This document shows, piece after piece, positions 1-6,139 of a DNA stretch of 7,829 bases. Position 1 is the stretch's first letter. Every line of letters starts with the position of its first letter. A program made the position numbers and the translations under genes. Source of the DNA: JAAYZB01 sp937958685 (GTDB lineage Bacteria > Bacillota_I > Bacilli_A > Izemoplasmatales > Hujiaoplasmataceae); contig DAITAL010000056.1 of assembly GCA_036824265.1 (NCBI GenBank), positions 1 through 7,829 of the forward strand, written 5' to 3'. Below the pieces are notes generated by a model, which searched no databases, was not told where the DNA came from, and saw only the letters and a list, made by a program, of their open reading frames with translations.

Positions 1-836
1 TGGAAGGTGCTGGCATACCACAAGCCGTAGATGATCATCCCGACCTGGCCGTTGGCGAACCGGGAGACGATCTCGCTTTCACCATGGATCCTGTTGGTCA
101 GGACCATGCCCTTGGTCTTCGCATCTTTGATCCTGGTGACATAATCGAGCATGCCCTCGTTGTCGAGACCGACATCGTAAGGATTGTAATCGCCGCTCGG
201 ATAGGTGCCGTAATAGTAGCCGCCATAGTTGCGGATCAAGGGATAGGTGAACCACATATCACGTGAGTTGAGGAGCGTGCCATGGACGAGCGGCTTGCCC
301 TCATCGTCAAGGATGGTCTTGGCCTCGGCCAGTTCGAAGAACTCCGACCACGTCTGTGGCAATTCCTCTTCCTGGATGAGATCCTGGTTGTAGATCAGTC
401 CGTAACTGTCAATCGCATAGCCGATGCCGTAAGTTTCCCCGTCGTAGCTGAAGGCTTCGAAGGCGGTCGTGAAGTAGCGGTCGCGCAGATCGGCGTCGAT
501 GAAGCCGGAGAGCGGTTCGAGATATCCGCTCGCAACCAGCCTGCCGATATCAGGCGCCTGCATGAAGACGATATCGGGCCGGTCGTCAAGGGTGGCGTTG
601 TTCACGAGATCGGTGACGGCATTGAAGATGTTGATCCGGGACACGACCTCAACCTGGATGCCGGTTGCCTCCGTGAATGACTGGGCAAGCGTGCGCATTG
701 CCTCGTTTTCGGCTTCATATTGGGAGAACCAGATCCTGACCGAGAACGGCTCTTGTGCCAAGAGCCGTGGTGGTGCAATCAAAGCGAAAAAGCCGCCCAA
801 GAGGGCTAGCAGAAGGCCTAGCAGGCTTTTTTTCAT
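1..836 (-). CDS. Sugar ABC transporter substrate-binding protein (family 1), partial, 3' end cut off
   Basis: Extracytoplasmic solute-binding protein of a carbohydrate ABC importer. The first 278 codons are present and open; the C-terminus lies beyond the left edge. Residues 1-27 form a typical signal peptide (MKKS, then a long Leu/Ala/Gly/Phe core, then RLLA before QEP). There is no lipobox cysteine, so it looks like a secreted or periplasmic protein rather than a lipoprotein. The mature part resembles MalE/UgpB-type proteins: RIWFSQYEAEN near the start, LEPLSGFIDADL, YGIGYAIDSYGLIYN, a PYDVGLDNEGML stretch seen in maltose-type binders, and RFANGQVGM at the end. The start at 834-836 is 16 nt after the methyltransferase stop and is preceded by GGCGGGTGATC, a good ribosome binding site, so it is cotranscribed with the corrinoid genes. 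The sugar-binding family is secure. The real ligand is unknown; the operon suggests a methylated or methoxylated substrate, which is inference. Confidence 0.9.
   Translation of the reverse strand, partial: MKKSLLGLLLALLGGFFALIAPPRLLAQEPFSVRIWFSQYEAENEAMRTLAQSFTEATGIQVEVVSRINIFNAVTDLVNNATLDDRPDIVFMQAPDIGRLVASGYLEPLSGFIDADLRDRYFTTAFEAFSYDGETYGIGYAIDSYGLIYNQDLIQEEELPQTWSEFFELAEAKTILDDEGKPLVHGTLLNSRDMWFTYPLIRNYGGYYYGTYPSGDYNPYDVGLDNEGMLDYVTRIKDAKTKGMVLTNRIHGESEIVSRFANGQVGMIIYGLWYASTF
746..768 (-). repeat. Perfect 10-bp inverted repeat inside the binding-protein signal-peptide coding region
   Basis: ACGGCTCTTG (746-755) and CAAGAGCCGT (759-768) are exact reverse complements separated by TGC. The mRNA would form a 10-bp stem with a 3-nt loop over codons 23-31, the end of the signal peptide and the likely cleavage site. 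Possible roles are mRNA stabilisation or translational pausing; neither can be shown from the sequence. Confidence 0.6.
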
Positions 837-852
837 CCTTGATCACCCGCCT

Positions 853-1929
853 TTATCGCAATGTTTGGAATCGGTTGATGGCGTCGACTCCCGCTTCTAC
901 GGAGTCGACCGGCAGACAGACTGAGAAATTACCCTGTTTGAGAAGTTGGTAATTGGTTTCGATTTCCGAAAAATTGGCACAGTCGATCGCCAGAACGGTG
1001 CTGTCAGCGGCATCGATCAGCATTTCCAGATGCTCGATCGGCCGTGGTTGGTTGGGATCGGTCGCCAGCCAGAGATGGACGACATTGCGCAGGGAACAGA
1101 TTTCTTTGACCAGATACATCGCTCGCGAGTGGGAGTGCATGTGCCCGGTGCCGAAATGGTCGATGACGCGTTGGGTGTGTGGCCGGCAGAACTCGCGGTA
1201 AGCCTCACCGCTGATCATGCAGGCGATGTCTTCCGACATGTTGATCATGCCCCGGGAATACCAACTGCCATATTTCGTGCCTCGATAATGTTTCTCCACC
1301 AAGGCGTAGATGTCTTCGGCGAATCTGATCGTTGCACTGGCGCAATAGTCGAGGAGCCCGTGGAGTTTTTCCGGCTCGTCGTAGATATCATAGTAGATAT
1401 CCTCGCCCCGCAGGGCGTGCGCGAGGTCGAGCGGAGAAAAGAAGCCTCTCATAAACGGGATACCCTGTTTGGCGCTGCGCTTGATCAGCGCCTCGGAGAT
1501 TTCTAGAAATCGGCGATACCAGTAGGAGTTGCCAAGAGGCGGAAGTTCCCGCCAGCCGTCGACTTCCTTGAGGACGTGTTCCCCCCAGCTGGTGTCCGGC
1601 TTGAAGATGATGTCGCCGGCGACAAACGCCGAATAGTCGCCGATCCCGAGAATCGGCGAGATGATGGGAACCATGTTGTCAGCGAGAAAACGTCTCTTGG
1701 TATAGGAGCGATCGAGGATCGCCACCAAGTCGTCGGCGTAGGTCTCGACATCTTCCTTGAAAGCGTACTTCGTGAGATCAATCTGAGGGTAGAATTCGAT
1801 GTCGCATGGCGGTAAGACGCGCAAAGAGACGTTGCCACAGCGCTTCGCCAGGCTCTCCGCATAGAGCCGGTCAAGTTCAGCGAACGTCTTGTCGATATCG
1901 GGTTTGTAAAAAGTGATGTCCTTAAACAT
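853..1929 (-). CDS. URO-D/MtaA-family corrinoid-dependent methyltransferase
   Basis: A 358-residue protein of the uroporphyrinogen-decarboxylase-like methyltransferase family, which includes MtaA, MtbA and CmuA. These cytoplasmic TIM-barrel enzymes use a zinc site to transfer methyl groups between a corrinoid protein and a substrate or carrier. The adjacent corrinoid gene argues for this and against heme biosynthesis. The usual His-X-Cys zinc motif is not obvious; the corresponding stretch is HMHSH (His263, His265, His267). Later cysteines at 317 (AIDCANF) and 338 (SVCLP) are candidate third ligands. The start (ATG 1927-1929) lies 9 nt after the corrinoid-protein stop, and the AGGT ribosome binding site overlaps that stop, implying translational coupling. 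Whether it acts as methyltransferase I (substrate to corrinoid) or II (corrinoid to tetrahydrofolate or another acceptor) cannot be decided. No second methyltransferase is in the window. Confidence 0.85.
   Translation of the reverse strand: MFKDITFYKPDIDKTFAELDRLYAESLAKRCGNVSLRVLPPCDIEFYPQIDLTKYAFKEDVETYADDLVAILDRSYTKRRFLADNMVPIISPILGIGDYSAFVAGDIIFKPDTSWGEHVLKEVDGWRELPPLGNSYWYRRFLEISEALIKRSAKQGIPFMRGFFSPLDLAHALRGEDIYYDIYDEPEKLHGLLDYCASATIRFAEDIYALVEKHYRGTKYGSWYSRGMINMSEDIACMISGEAYREFCRPHTQRVIDHFGTGHMHSHSRAMYLVKEICSLRNVVHLWLATDPNQPRPIEHLEMLIDAADSTVLAIDCANFSEIETNYQLLKQGNFSVCLPVDSVEAGVDAINRFQTLR
883..909 (-). repeat. Perfect 9-bp inverted repeat near the 3' end of the methyltransferase gene
   Basis: GTCGACTCC (883-891) and GGAGTCGAC (901-909) are exact reverse complements with a 9-nt loop, within codons for the last 20 residues of the methyltransferase. 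On the mRNA this stem lies just upstream of the stop at 853-855 and the ribosome binding site of the binding-protein gene. There is no T-run, so it is not an intrinsic terminator. Confidence 0.5.
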
Positions 1930-1938
1930 CTTATCTAC

Positions 1939-2568
1939 CTAACTGATCAGCGCGAGCGCTGTTTCGGCGGCGCTCGCCGCATCGGGACTGTAGGCATCCG
2001 CGCCAATTTCCCGGGCGAATTGATCGGTGACGGGAGCGCCGCCGACCATGATCTTGACTTGATCCCTGATGCCGGCCGCTCTGATCGCGTCGATGATAAG
2101 TTTCTGGTTCATCATCGTCGTTGTCAGGAGCGCGCTCAGACAGAGAATGTCGGGTTTGTGCTCTTTGATCGCCGCGATCACCGTTTCCGGCGCGACGTCG
2201 ACTCCGAGGTCGATGACCTCGATGCCTTGGCCCTCGATCATCATTTTGACCAAGTTCTTGCCGATGTCATGGAGATCGCCCATCACCGTGCAGATGAGGG
2301 CGCGGCCTTTGGCCTTGTTTCCGGCCAAGACCAGGGCCGGGCGGAGGATCTCCAGGCCAAAGTTCATCGCTCTGGCGGCCACGAGCACCTCGGGGACAAA
2401 CACCTCGTTGCGCTTGAAGCGGCCGCCGATCGTCGTCATGCCGTCGATCAGGCCGTGATTGAGAATGTCCTTGGCGTCGATGCCTTCGTCCAAAGCTTGC
2501 TGGACGAGCAGTTTGACGTCCTTGGCCTTACCTTTTTGCAGTAATGTCGATATCGTTTCGAGAATCAT
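1939..2568 (-). CDS. Corrinoid (cobalamin-binding) methyltransferase protein, MtaC/MtbC/MttC type
   Basis: Methyl-carrying corrinoid protein that shuttles a methyl group on cobalt between two methyltransferases in the cytoplasm. The N-terminal helical cap (about residues 1-85) has the family pattern LVQQALDEG, GLIDGMTTIG and VFVPEVLVAARAM. The C-terminal Rossmann-like B12 domain has GDLHDIGKN, whose His100 is the expected lower axial cobalt ligand, followed by the family's LSALLTTTM and MVGGAPV loops. At 209 residues it has the usual length. An in-frame ATG four codons upstream (2578-2580) would give 213 residues, but AAGGG directly abuts it. The internal ATG at 2566-2568 has GGGG just upstream and matches the usual N-terminus better, so I chose it. 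It is the first gene of the catalytic operon, about 28 nt downstream of the predicted transcription start. Confidence 0.93.
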   Translation of the reverse strand: MILETISTLLQKGKAKDVKLLVQQALDEGIDAKDILNHGLIDGMTTIGGRFKRNEVFVPEVLVAARAMNFGLEILRPALVLAGNKAKGRALICTVMGDLHDIGKNLVKMMIEGQGIEVIDLGVDVAPETVIAAIKEHKPDILCLSALLTTTMMNQKLIIDAIRAAGIRDQVKIMVGGAPVTDQFAREIGADAYSPDAASAAETALALIS

Positions 2569-2602
2569 CCATCCCCACATCCCTTGTCATGTATTCGCTT
2601 AC

Positions 2603-2631
2603 ATTATACCGAAAAACCGTATGTTAAACAG
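2603..2631 (-). promoter_or_regulatory. Promoter of the corrinoid protein-methyltransferase-binding protein operon
   Basis: On the minus strand there is a perfect -10 box TATAAT (2603-2608). At a 17-nt spacing the -35 hexamer is only CTGTTT (2626-2631). A good -10 with a poor -35 is typical of activator-dependent promoters and fits control by the AraC/PocR protein encoded just upstream. Transcription would start near 2596. Confidence 0.6.
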
Positions 2632-2637
2632 ACGGTT
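2615..2637. promoter_or_regulatory. 23-bp near-perfect palindrome over the -35 region, candidate operator
   Basis: Arms AACCGT (2615-2620) and ACGGTT (2632-2637) are exact reverse complements. The inner TGTT/AACA bases also pair, leaving one mismatched pair and the central base. It covers the -35 region of the catalytic-operon promoter. It may bind the AraC/PocR regulator or another dimeric regulator. On the minus strand it is followed by TTTTT, so it could instead act as a second weak terminator. Confidence 0.5.
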
Positions 2638-2650
2638 CCTTGTTTGAAAA

Positions 2651-2668
2651 TATGACTATTTTGTCATA
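2651..2668. promoter_or_regulatory. 18-bp palindrome upstream of the catalytic-operon promoter
   Basis: TATGAC (2651-2656) and GTCATA (2663-2668) are exact reverse complements around a 6-bp spacer. It lies between the regulator-gene terminator and the 23-bp palindrome, about 55-70 bp upstream of the predicted transcription start, where an upstream activator site would be expected. AraC proteins often bind direct rather than inverted repeats, so assignment to that regulator is tentative. Confidence 0.4.
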
Positions 2669-2689
2669 AAAAAAGCCAGATGACTGGCT
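2667..2689 (-). terminator. Intrinsic terminator after the AraC/PocR regulator gene
   Basis: On the minus strand, AGCCAG and CTGGCT form a perfect 6-bp stem with a TCAT loop, followed by a run of T. It sits 7 nt past the regulator stop codon, so it ends the DUF2284-activator-regulator transcript and isolates it from the catalytic operon. Confidence 0.85.
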
Positions 2690-2696
2690 GCGAACC

Positions 2697-3995
2697 TCAA
2701 AAATAGAGACTCATGTACTTCTTCGGAGTGATGCCGTGGTACTTCTTGAAGGTTTTCGTGAAATAGCTGGCATCCGCAAAACCTGACTGGGACGCGATAT
2801 CCTGTATCGGCATCTTGGTTTCCTTCATCAGTTTGATCGCCGCTTCCATCCGCACCTTGTTCACGTAGTCGCTGAAGGTCATGTTGAGTTCGTCGCGAAA
2901 GAGGTGGCTGAGATAGTAATTGCTGACAAAGACGTTTTTCGCGACGATCTCCAGCGAGACATCGCCGCGGTAGTGTTTCTTGATATGGCTGATGGCGTTG
3001 ATCAGGTTCTCGTTGCTCTTCTTGGTGAAGCGGTTGTTGGCGATCACCTTGTTGATCTCGTCCATGACTTCCGCTGTCAACAGACAGACTTCCTCATAAT
3101 CGGCATCGCTTGCGAGGATCCGCGTCACTTTCCGCAAGATCTCCGCCATTTCGGAGAGCGAGACACCGGCGTCAACGGCGGCACGCATCAACACGGCTGT
3201 CAGCTCGTAGACGTTGGCTTTGATATTTTCGAGATTGCCGGAAGCGATCGCGAATATCTCGCCGAGGAGGGAATTCAAAATCTGCATGGCATTGGCGGTA
3301 TCGCCGGTCTGCAGGAAGGTGATCAGTTCCTTTTCGAGCTCAAAGGGGTATTTTTTGAACTTGTTGCGCCGTTCCATCGTCTCAACGCTGGAAGCGGCGA
3401 TGCGCTTTTCGGCGATCAGATTGGCAATCTGGTCCTGCTGTTTGGTGATTTTAGCGCGTTGTTGGAGAAAAATGCTCTCCTCTTTGCACATGTATGATAC
3501 CATCAGCGAGAGCATTTCAGCCGCGCTGCGCATATTCTCGGGCGTGAGTTGTTTGACGCAATCCAGGATCTCGTTGGCCTTATCGCGAGGGATGTGGTAG
3601 TTGGCCGCGAAGGCGGCGAGGTCATTGCGGGCGATTTCGTCGGCTTCCCAGAGCAAGACCGGGCCGCAGGCCAGAGAACCAAGGTATTTTTCCTCAAAGC
3701 AGATCGGCACCGAGCACTTGACCATCGTCCCGCATTGGTAAATATAGGGTTCACCCAAATCGGCGGACTTGAGCCCGGCATATTTCATCTGCAGGTTGCA
3801 GTTGGACTGCTTGGTTTTGACCAGTTCGCAGATATTGTTTTCCGGATGGATCCGGTAGGCAAGGATCTCCTCCCCTTCCTGGTTGTGGAGGGAGACGTCG
3901 ATGTCGGTGAGTTTGGCAAAGTGGCTGAAAAGCGTCCTCAAATCGTCAAGATCGAGGACTTGTTCGAGTCGATGTTCGCTGAGCGCTACTTTCAC
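2697..3995 (-). CDS. AraC-family transcriptional regulator with N-terminal PocR sensory domain
   Basis: A 432-residue cytoplasmic transcription factor. Residues about 10-175 match the PocR ligand-sensing domain (DLRTLFSHFAKLTDIDVSL, the CNLQMKYAG stretch, PICFEEKYLGSLACGPVLL). It contains six cysteines at 56, 66, 88, 94, 99 and 110. A helical, partly coiled-coil linker follows (about 170-325). The C-terminus (about 333-432) is a full AraC DNA-binding domain with two helix-turn-helices: VSLEIVAKNVFVSNYYLSHL and IQDIASQSGFADASYFTKTF, ending GITPKKYM. The start is GTG (3993-3995), fixed by an almost ideal ribosome binding site, AAGGAGGTGACC, 13 nt after the activator gene. The named PocR protein controls propanediol and cobalamin genes, and related regulators are common beside corrinoid methyltransferases. 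It most likely activates the operon starting at 2568; the ligand is unknown. Confidence 0.92.
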   Translation of the reverse strand: MKVALSEHRLEQVLDLDDLRTLFSHFAKLTDIDVSLHNQEGEEILAYRIHPENNICELVKTKQSNCNLQMKYAGLKSADLGEPYIYQCGTMVKCSVPICFEEKYLGSLACGPVLLWEADEIARNDLAAFAANYHIPRDKANEILDCVKQLTPENMRSAAEMLSLMVSYMCKEESIFLQQRAKITKQQDQIANLIAEKRIAASSVETMERRNKFKKYPFELEKELITFLQTGDTANAMQILNSLLGEIFAIASGNLENIKANVYELTAVLMRAAVDAGVSLSEMAEILRKVTRILASDADYEEVCLLTAEVMDEINKVIANNRFTKKSNENLINAISHIKKHYRGDVSLEIVAKNVFVSNYYLSHLFRDELNMTFSDYVNKVRMEAAIKLMKETKMPIQDIASQSGFADASYFTKTFKKYHGITPKKYMSLYF

Positions 3996-3998
3996 GAG

Positions 3999-4010
3999 GT
4001 CACCTCCTTC
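3999..4010 (-). promoter_or_regulatory. Near-ideal ribosome binding site for the GTG-started regulator gene
   Basis: AAGGAGGTGACC on the minus strand ends 3 nt before the GTG start at 3993-3995, with the GGAGG core 7 nt away. It overlaps the stop codon of the upstream activator gene. It settles the GTG start of the AraC/PocR protein. Confidence 0.85.
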
Positions 4011-5472
4011 ATTCAGAAAAAACGATATTAGCGATGAAACTGTCGGTGAATTCCGCTGCCTCCGCCAAATTGATGCAGGTGATGGCCGGCGCCAAAGCTA
4101 TGGCGAGTGCCAGAATGTCCGGATCGGCGAGCGCAAGGACGGCGCCGCTGCCGGCGGCATTGCCCACGGAAGCGACCTTGCCGGCAAAGGTTTGGGGCAG
4201 CAGACCGGTAAGATAGGCGTTGTCAAGCTCCAAATGGAATCCGAATCCCCCGGCGACATACACCCGCTCGAGGTCTGCCGGTTTGAGTCCCGCTTTCGCA
4301 AGCAGAATCTCGATCCCGGTGCGGATCGCGCTCTTGGCCAGTTGAAACTGGCGGATGTCGGCTTGGCTCAGATAGACCCGATCGGTCAAATAATACCGCG
4401 CTTCGCTTTTGCCTTCAAAGGAGATCGTCAAGGCGCCGGTTTCGTCGATGATGCCCTGGCGAAGCAAACCGGCGATGGCATCGACGAGTCCGGAGCCGCT
4501 GATCCCTTGGGGTTCGCTGTCGCCAATGGATGTAAGCGATATCTGGCCGCCTTGCCAGTCGATATGGTTGATGGCTCCCGCTACACCGCCCATGCCCATT
4601 TCGATGGTTGCGCCTTCGAAAGCGGGTCCGGTGGCAGTGGCGGCCGCCAGGTATTCGTTATCCTTTTTCAGCAGGAGCTCGCCGTTGGTGCCTAAATCGA
4701 TGAGCAGGCTGTAGCGATGATCGAGTAGCCCGCTGGCAAGTGCGCCCGCGAGGACATCAGCCCCGATGAAGGCGGCAGCAGAGGGCATGAGTGTCACCTT
4801 GGCGGCGTTAAGTCCTAAAACTGCTCCCGTTGTCTGGATTTGCTCGAGGAACACAGCTTGGAAAGGTGCAAATCCCAGTGGCTCGGGAGATGTCATATTC
4901 AAAATATGGAGCATCGTCGGATTCCCGACGACCAAAATCTCATCGATGGTTGTTTGCCTTCTTGGCGACAGGAATGCCGCTATCGCTGCGTTGATGTCAT
5001 CAACAACCATCCGTTGGAGTTCCAGCAACTTGCCGTTGATCGCTGCGTTGATGCGGCTGATGACATCGGCGCCAAATGCTGCTTGCCGATTGAGACAGGA
5101 AGCGGTGTCGATGATCTTCCCCTGCATCAGATCGACGAAATAGAGCGCGATCGTCGTCGTGCCGAGGTCAACAGCGAGACCCAGACCCATTCGTTGTTGA
5201 AACTTGATGAGTGTCGTATGAAATGGCGTTTTGGCGGTTACTTTCGTTTGTTCAATACGAACCGTCAAGTCGTGAGTAATCACGTGTTCACAAGCTTTGA
5301 TCATGGCATTTGCTTCCTGATGATACACCAGGCATTTGCCACATACGCCTCTGCCGGCGCAGGGGCTGTTCACATAGATGCCGTTCTCCCTAAGCACATC
5401 AATCAGAAGTCTATTAGCATTTGCGGTGATCGTATCGGTTTTTTGGCCAGCACTTATTGTCAACTTATACAT
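4009..5472 (-). CDS. Ferredoxin-ASKHA corrinoid activation protein (RACo/RamA-like, DUF4445)
   Basis: ATP-dependent reductive activator that restores Co(I) in a corrinoid methyltransferase protein after accidental oxidation. A [2Fe-2S] ferredoxin domain occupies residues 1-75 with ligands Cys38, Cys44, Cys47 and Cys61 (PCAGRGVCGKC, then KACEH). After a short linker, the ASKHA ATPase domain runs from about 97 to the end: GLAVDLGTTTIAL (phosphate 1), VVGNPTMLHIL, LLIDLGTNGELLL (phosphate 2) and RVYVAGGFGFHLE (adenosine/C-terminal motif). At 487 residues it is shorter than the roughly 600-residue RACo proteins because the separate middle domain before the ATPase core is essentially missing. The start ATG at 5470-5472 overlaps the upstream stop by 8 nt and has GGGG 6 nt upstream. 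An upstream ATG in frame (5563-5565) would add 31 residues unlike a ferredoxin and overlap the neighbour heavily, so it was rejected. Confidence 0.9.
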   Translation of the reverse strand: MYKLTISAGQKTDTITANANRLLIDVLRENGIYVNSPCAGRGVCGKCLVYHQEANAMIKACEHVITHDLTVRIEQTKVTAKTPFHTTLIKFQQRMGLGLAVDLGTTTIALYFVDLMQGKIIDTASCLNRQAAFGADVISRINAAINGKLLELQRMVVDDINAAIAAFLSPRRQTTIDEILVVGNPTMLHILNMTSPEPLGFAPFQAVFLEQIQTTGAVLGLNAAKVTLMPSAAAFIGADVLAGALASGLLDHRYSLLIDLGTNGELLLKKDNEYLAAATATGPAFEGATIEMGMGGVAGAINHIDWQGGQISLTSIGDSEPQGISGSGLVDAIAGLLRQGIIDETGALTISFEGKSEARYYLTDRVYLSQADIRQFQLAKSAIRTGIEILLAKAGLKPADLERVYVAGGFGFHLELDNAYLTGLLPQTFAGKVASVGNAAGSGAVLALADPDILALAIALAPAITCINLAEAAEFTDSFIANIVFSE

Positions 5473-6007
5473 GATCAGCCCCGAAAAGGACCAAGGCAAA
5501 ATAGGTGATGGTCGATGGTCCATTATAATAGCGCATGCCGGCGTTTTTGGCCAGATCCGCAACATCGATGCCGAGGCTTTCCATCGCGATCAGCATCCTT
5601 TCAGGAAAACGGCAGGGTTCTGTCGGATAAGTGCAAACCGGACAAATCGTGCAACTTCCGGCATCGAACAATGCAAAAGCTTGTCCCGTTTGACGAAGGT
5701 TCTCATTCAGAGCTTGGGTCAAATCCTGGATCTGCTTTCGGCCTTGATCCATCGACTCAAGATCATAGGGATCCTCCAAAGGCGAGATCGCCTGGATCAT
5801 GATGCCACGACTGTACTTCCATATGGCGGCGATGATCAACTCGGGATCGCCGATTGCGGGTGGACAAGACCAGGAACGGTTGTATCTTCCGCAATGGTTG
5901 GCGATGCATTTTTTCCGATATTCCGGACGAAAGATGATTGTCGCAGGCTTGATCAGTGCGTATGAAATTTTCCGGTCATCGAGAAATTCCCGAATCTTTG
6001 TCTCCAT
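5465..6007 (-). CDS. DUF2284 cysteine-rich predicted metal-binding protein
   Basis: A 180-residue soluble protein of the DUF2284 family, whose function is not established. Conserved cysteines fall in two groups: Cys34, Cys39 and Cys48 in KKCIANHCGRYNRSWSCPP, and Cys119, Cys122, Cys125 and Cys132 in GSCTICPVCTYPTEPC. The second group looks like an iron-sulfur cluster site. Residues 140-150 carry the family ending AMESLGIDV. It is the first gene of the operon and overlaps the activator gene by 8 nt, which suggests a linked role such as electron transfer to the activator or corrinoid chaperoning; that is inference. The start at 6005-6007 is preceded by GAGG. A longer frame from 6082 was rejected because the predicted promoter lies inside it and its extra 25 residues do not resemble the family. 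Confidence 0.87.
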   Translation of the reverse strand: METKIREFLDDRKISYALIKPATIIFRPEYRKKCIANHCGRYNRSWSCPPAIGDPELIIAAIWKYSRGIMIQAISPLEDPYDLESMDQGRKQIQDLTQALNENLRQTGQAFALFDAGSCTICPVCTYPTEPCRFPERMLIAMESLGIDVADLAKNAGMRYYNGPSTITYFALVLFGADHV

Positions 6008-6029
6008 CTGGCATCGCCTCGCTAAAGGT

Positions 6030-6058
6030 ATTTTAGCATGTGAAAGCACGAAAAGCAA
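6030..6058 (-). promoter_or_regulatory. Promoter of the DUF2284-activator-regulator operon
   Basis: On the minus strand, TTGCTT (6053-6058) and TAAAAT (6030-6035) are separated by exactly 17 nt, with an extended -10 TGC before TAAAAT. Transcription would start near 6023, giving a short leader to the ATG at 6007. It is closer to consensus than the catalytic-operon promoter, suggesting constitutive expression of regulator and activator. Confidence 0.7.
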
Positions 6059-6079
6059 TGAGGCTATAGAGATTGAACT

Positions 6080-6105
6080 CATAAGAAAACACGGCTACTG
6101 CCGTG
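6080..6105 (-). terminator. Intrinsic terminator of the toxin-antitoxin operon
   Basis: On the minus strand, CACGGC and GCCGTG form a perfect 6-bp stem with an AGTA loop, followed by TTTTCTTAT. It lies about 35 nt past the antitoxin stop (6140-6142) and upstream of the promoter of the next operon, separating the two transcription units. Confidence 0.75.
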
Positions 6106-6139
6106 CGTTCTGATATAGAACAAACAAGTCTTGGCTTGG

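Noticed and set aside
282..680. Plus-strand open frame opposite the binding protein
   Set aside because: The minus-strand frame is open throughout 1-836 and encodes a recognisable signal peptide and SBP motifs.
1637..1659. 8-bp inverted repeat TCGCCGAT/ATCGGCGA inside the methyltransferase gene
   Set aside because: It lies mid-gene in GC-rich coding sequence with no T-run and no nearby junction; probably incidental.
853..1929. True uroporphyrinogen decarboxylase for heme synthesis
   Set aside because: The neighbouring corrinoid protein, corrinoid activator and PocR regulator fit a methyltransferase; no other heme genes are present.
2904..3497. 197-codon plus-strand open frame
   Set aside because: It lies entirely antisense to the AraC/PocR gene, whose domains and ribosome binding site are clear; the translation resembles no family.
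4840..5508. 222-codon plus-strand open frame
   Set aside because: Antisense shadow of the corrinoid activator, which has intact ferredoxin and ATPase motifs in the minus-strand frame.
6008..6082. 25-residue N-terminal extension of the DUF2284 protein
   Set aside because: A near-consensus promoter (6030-6058) lies within it, and GAGG precedes the later ATG at 6007.
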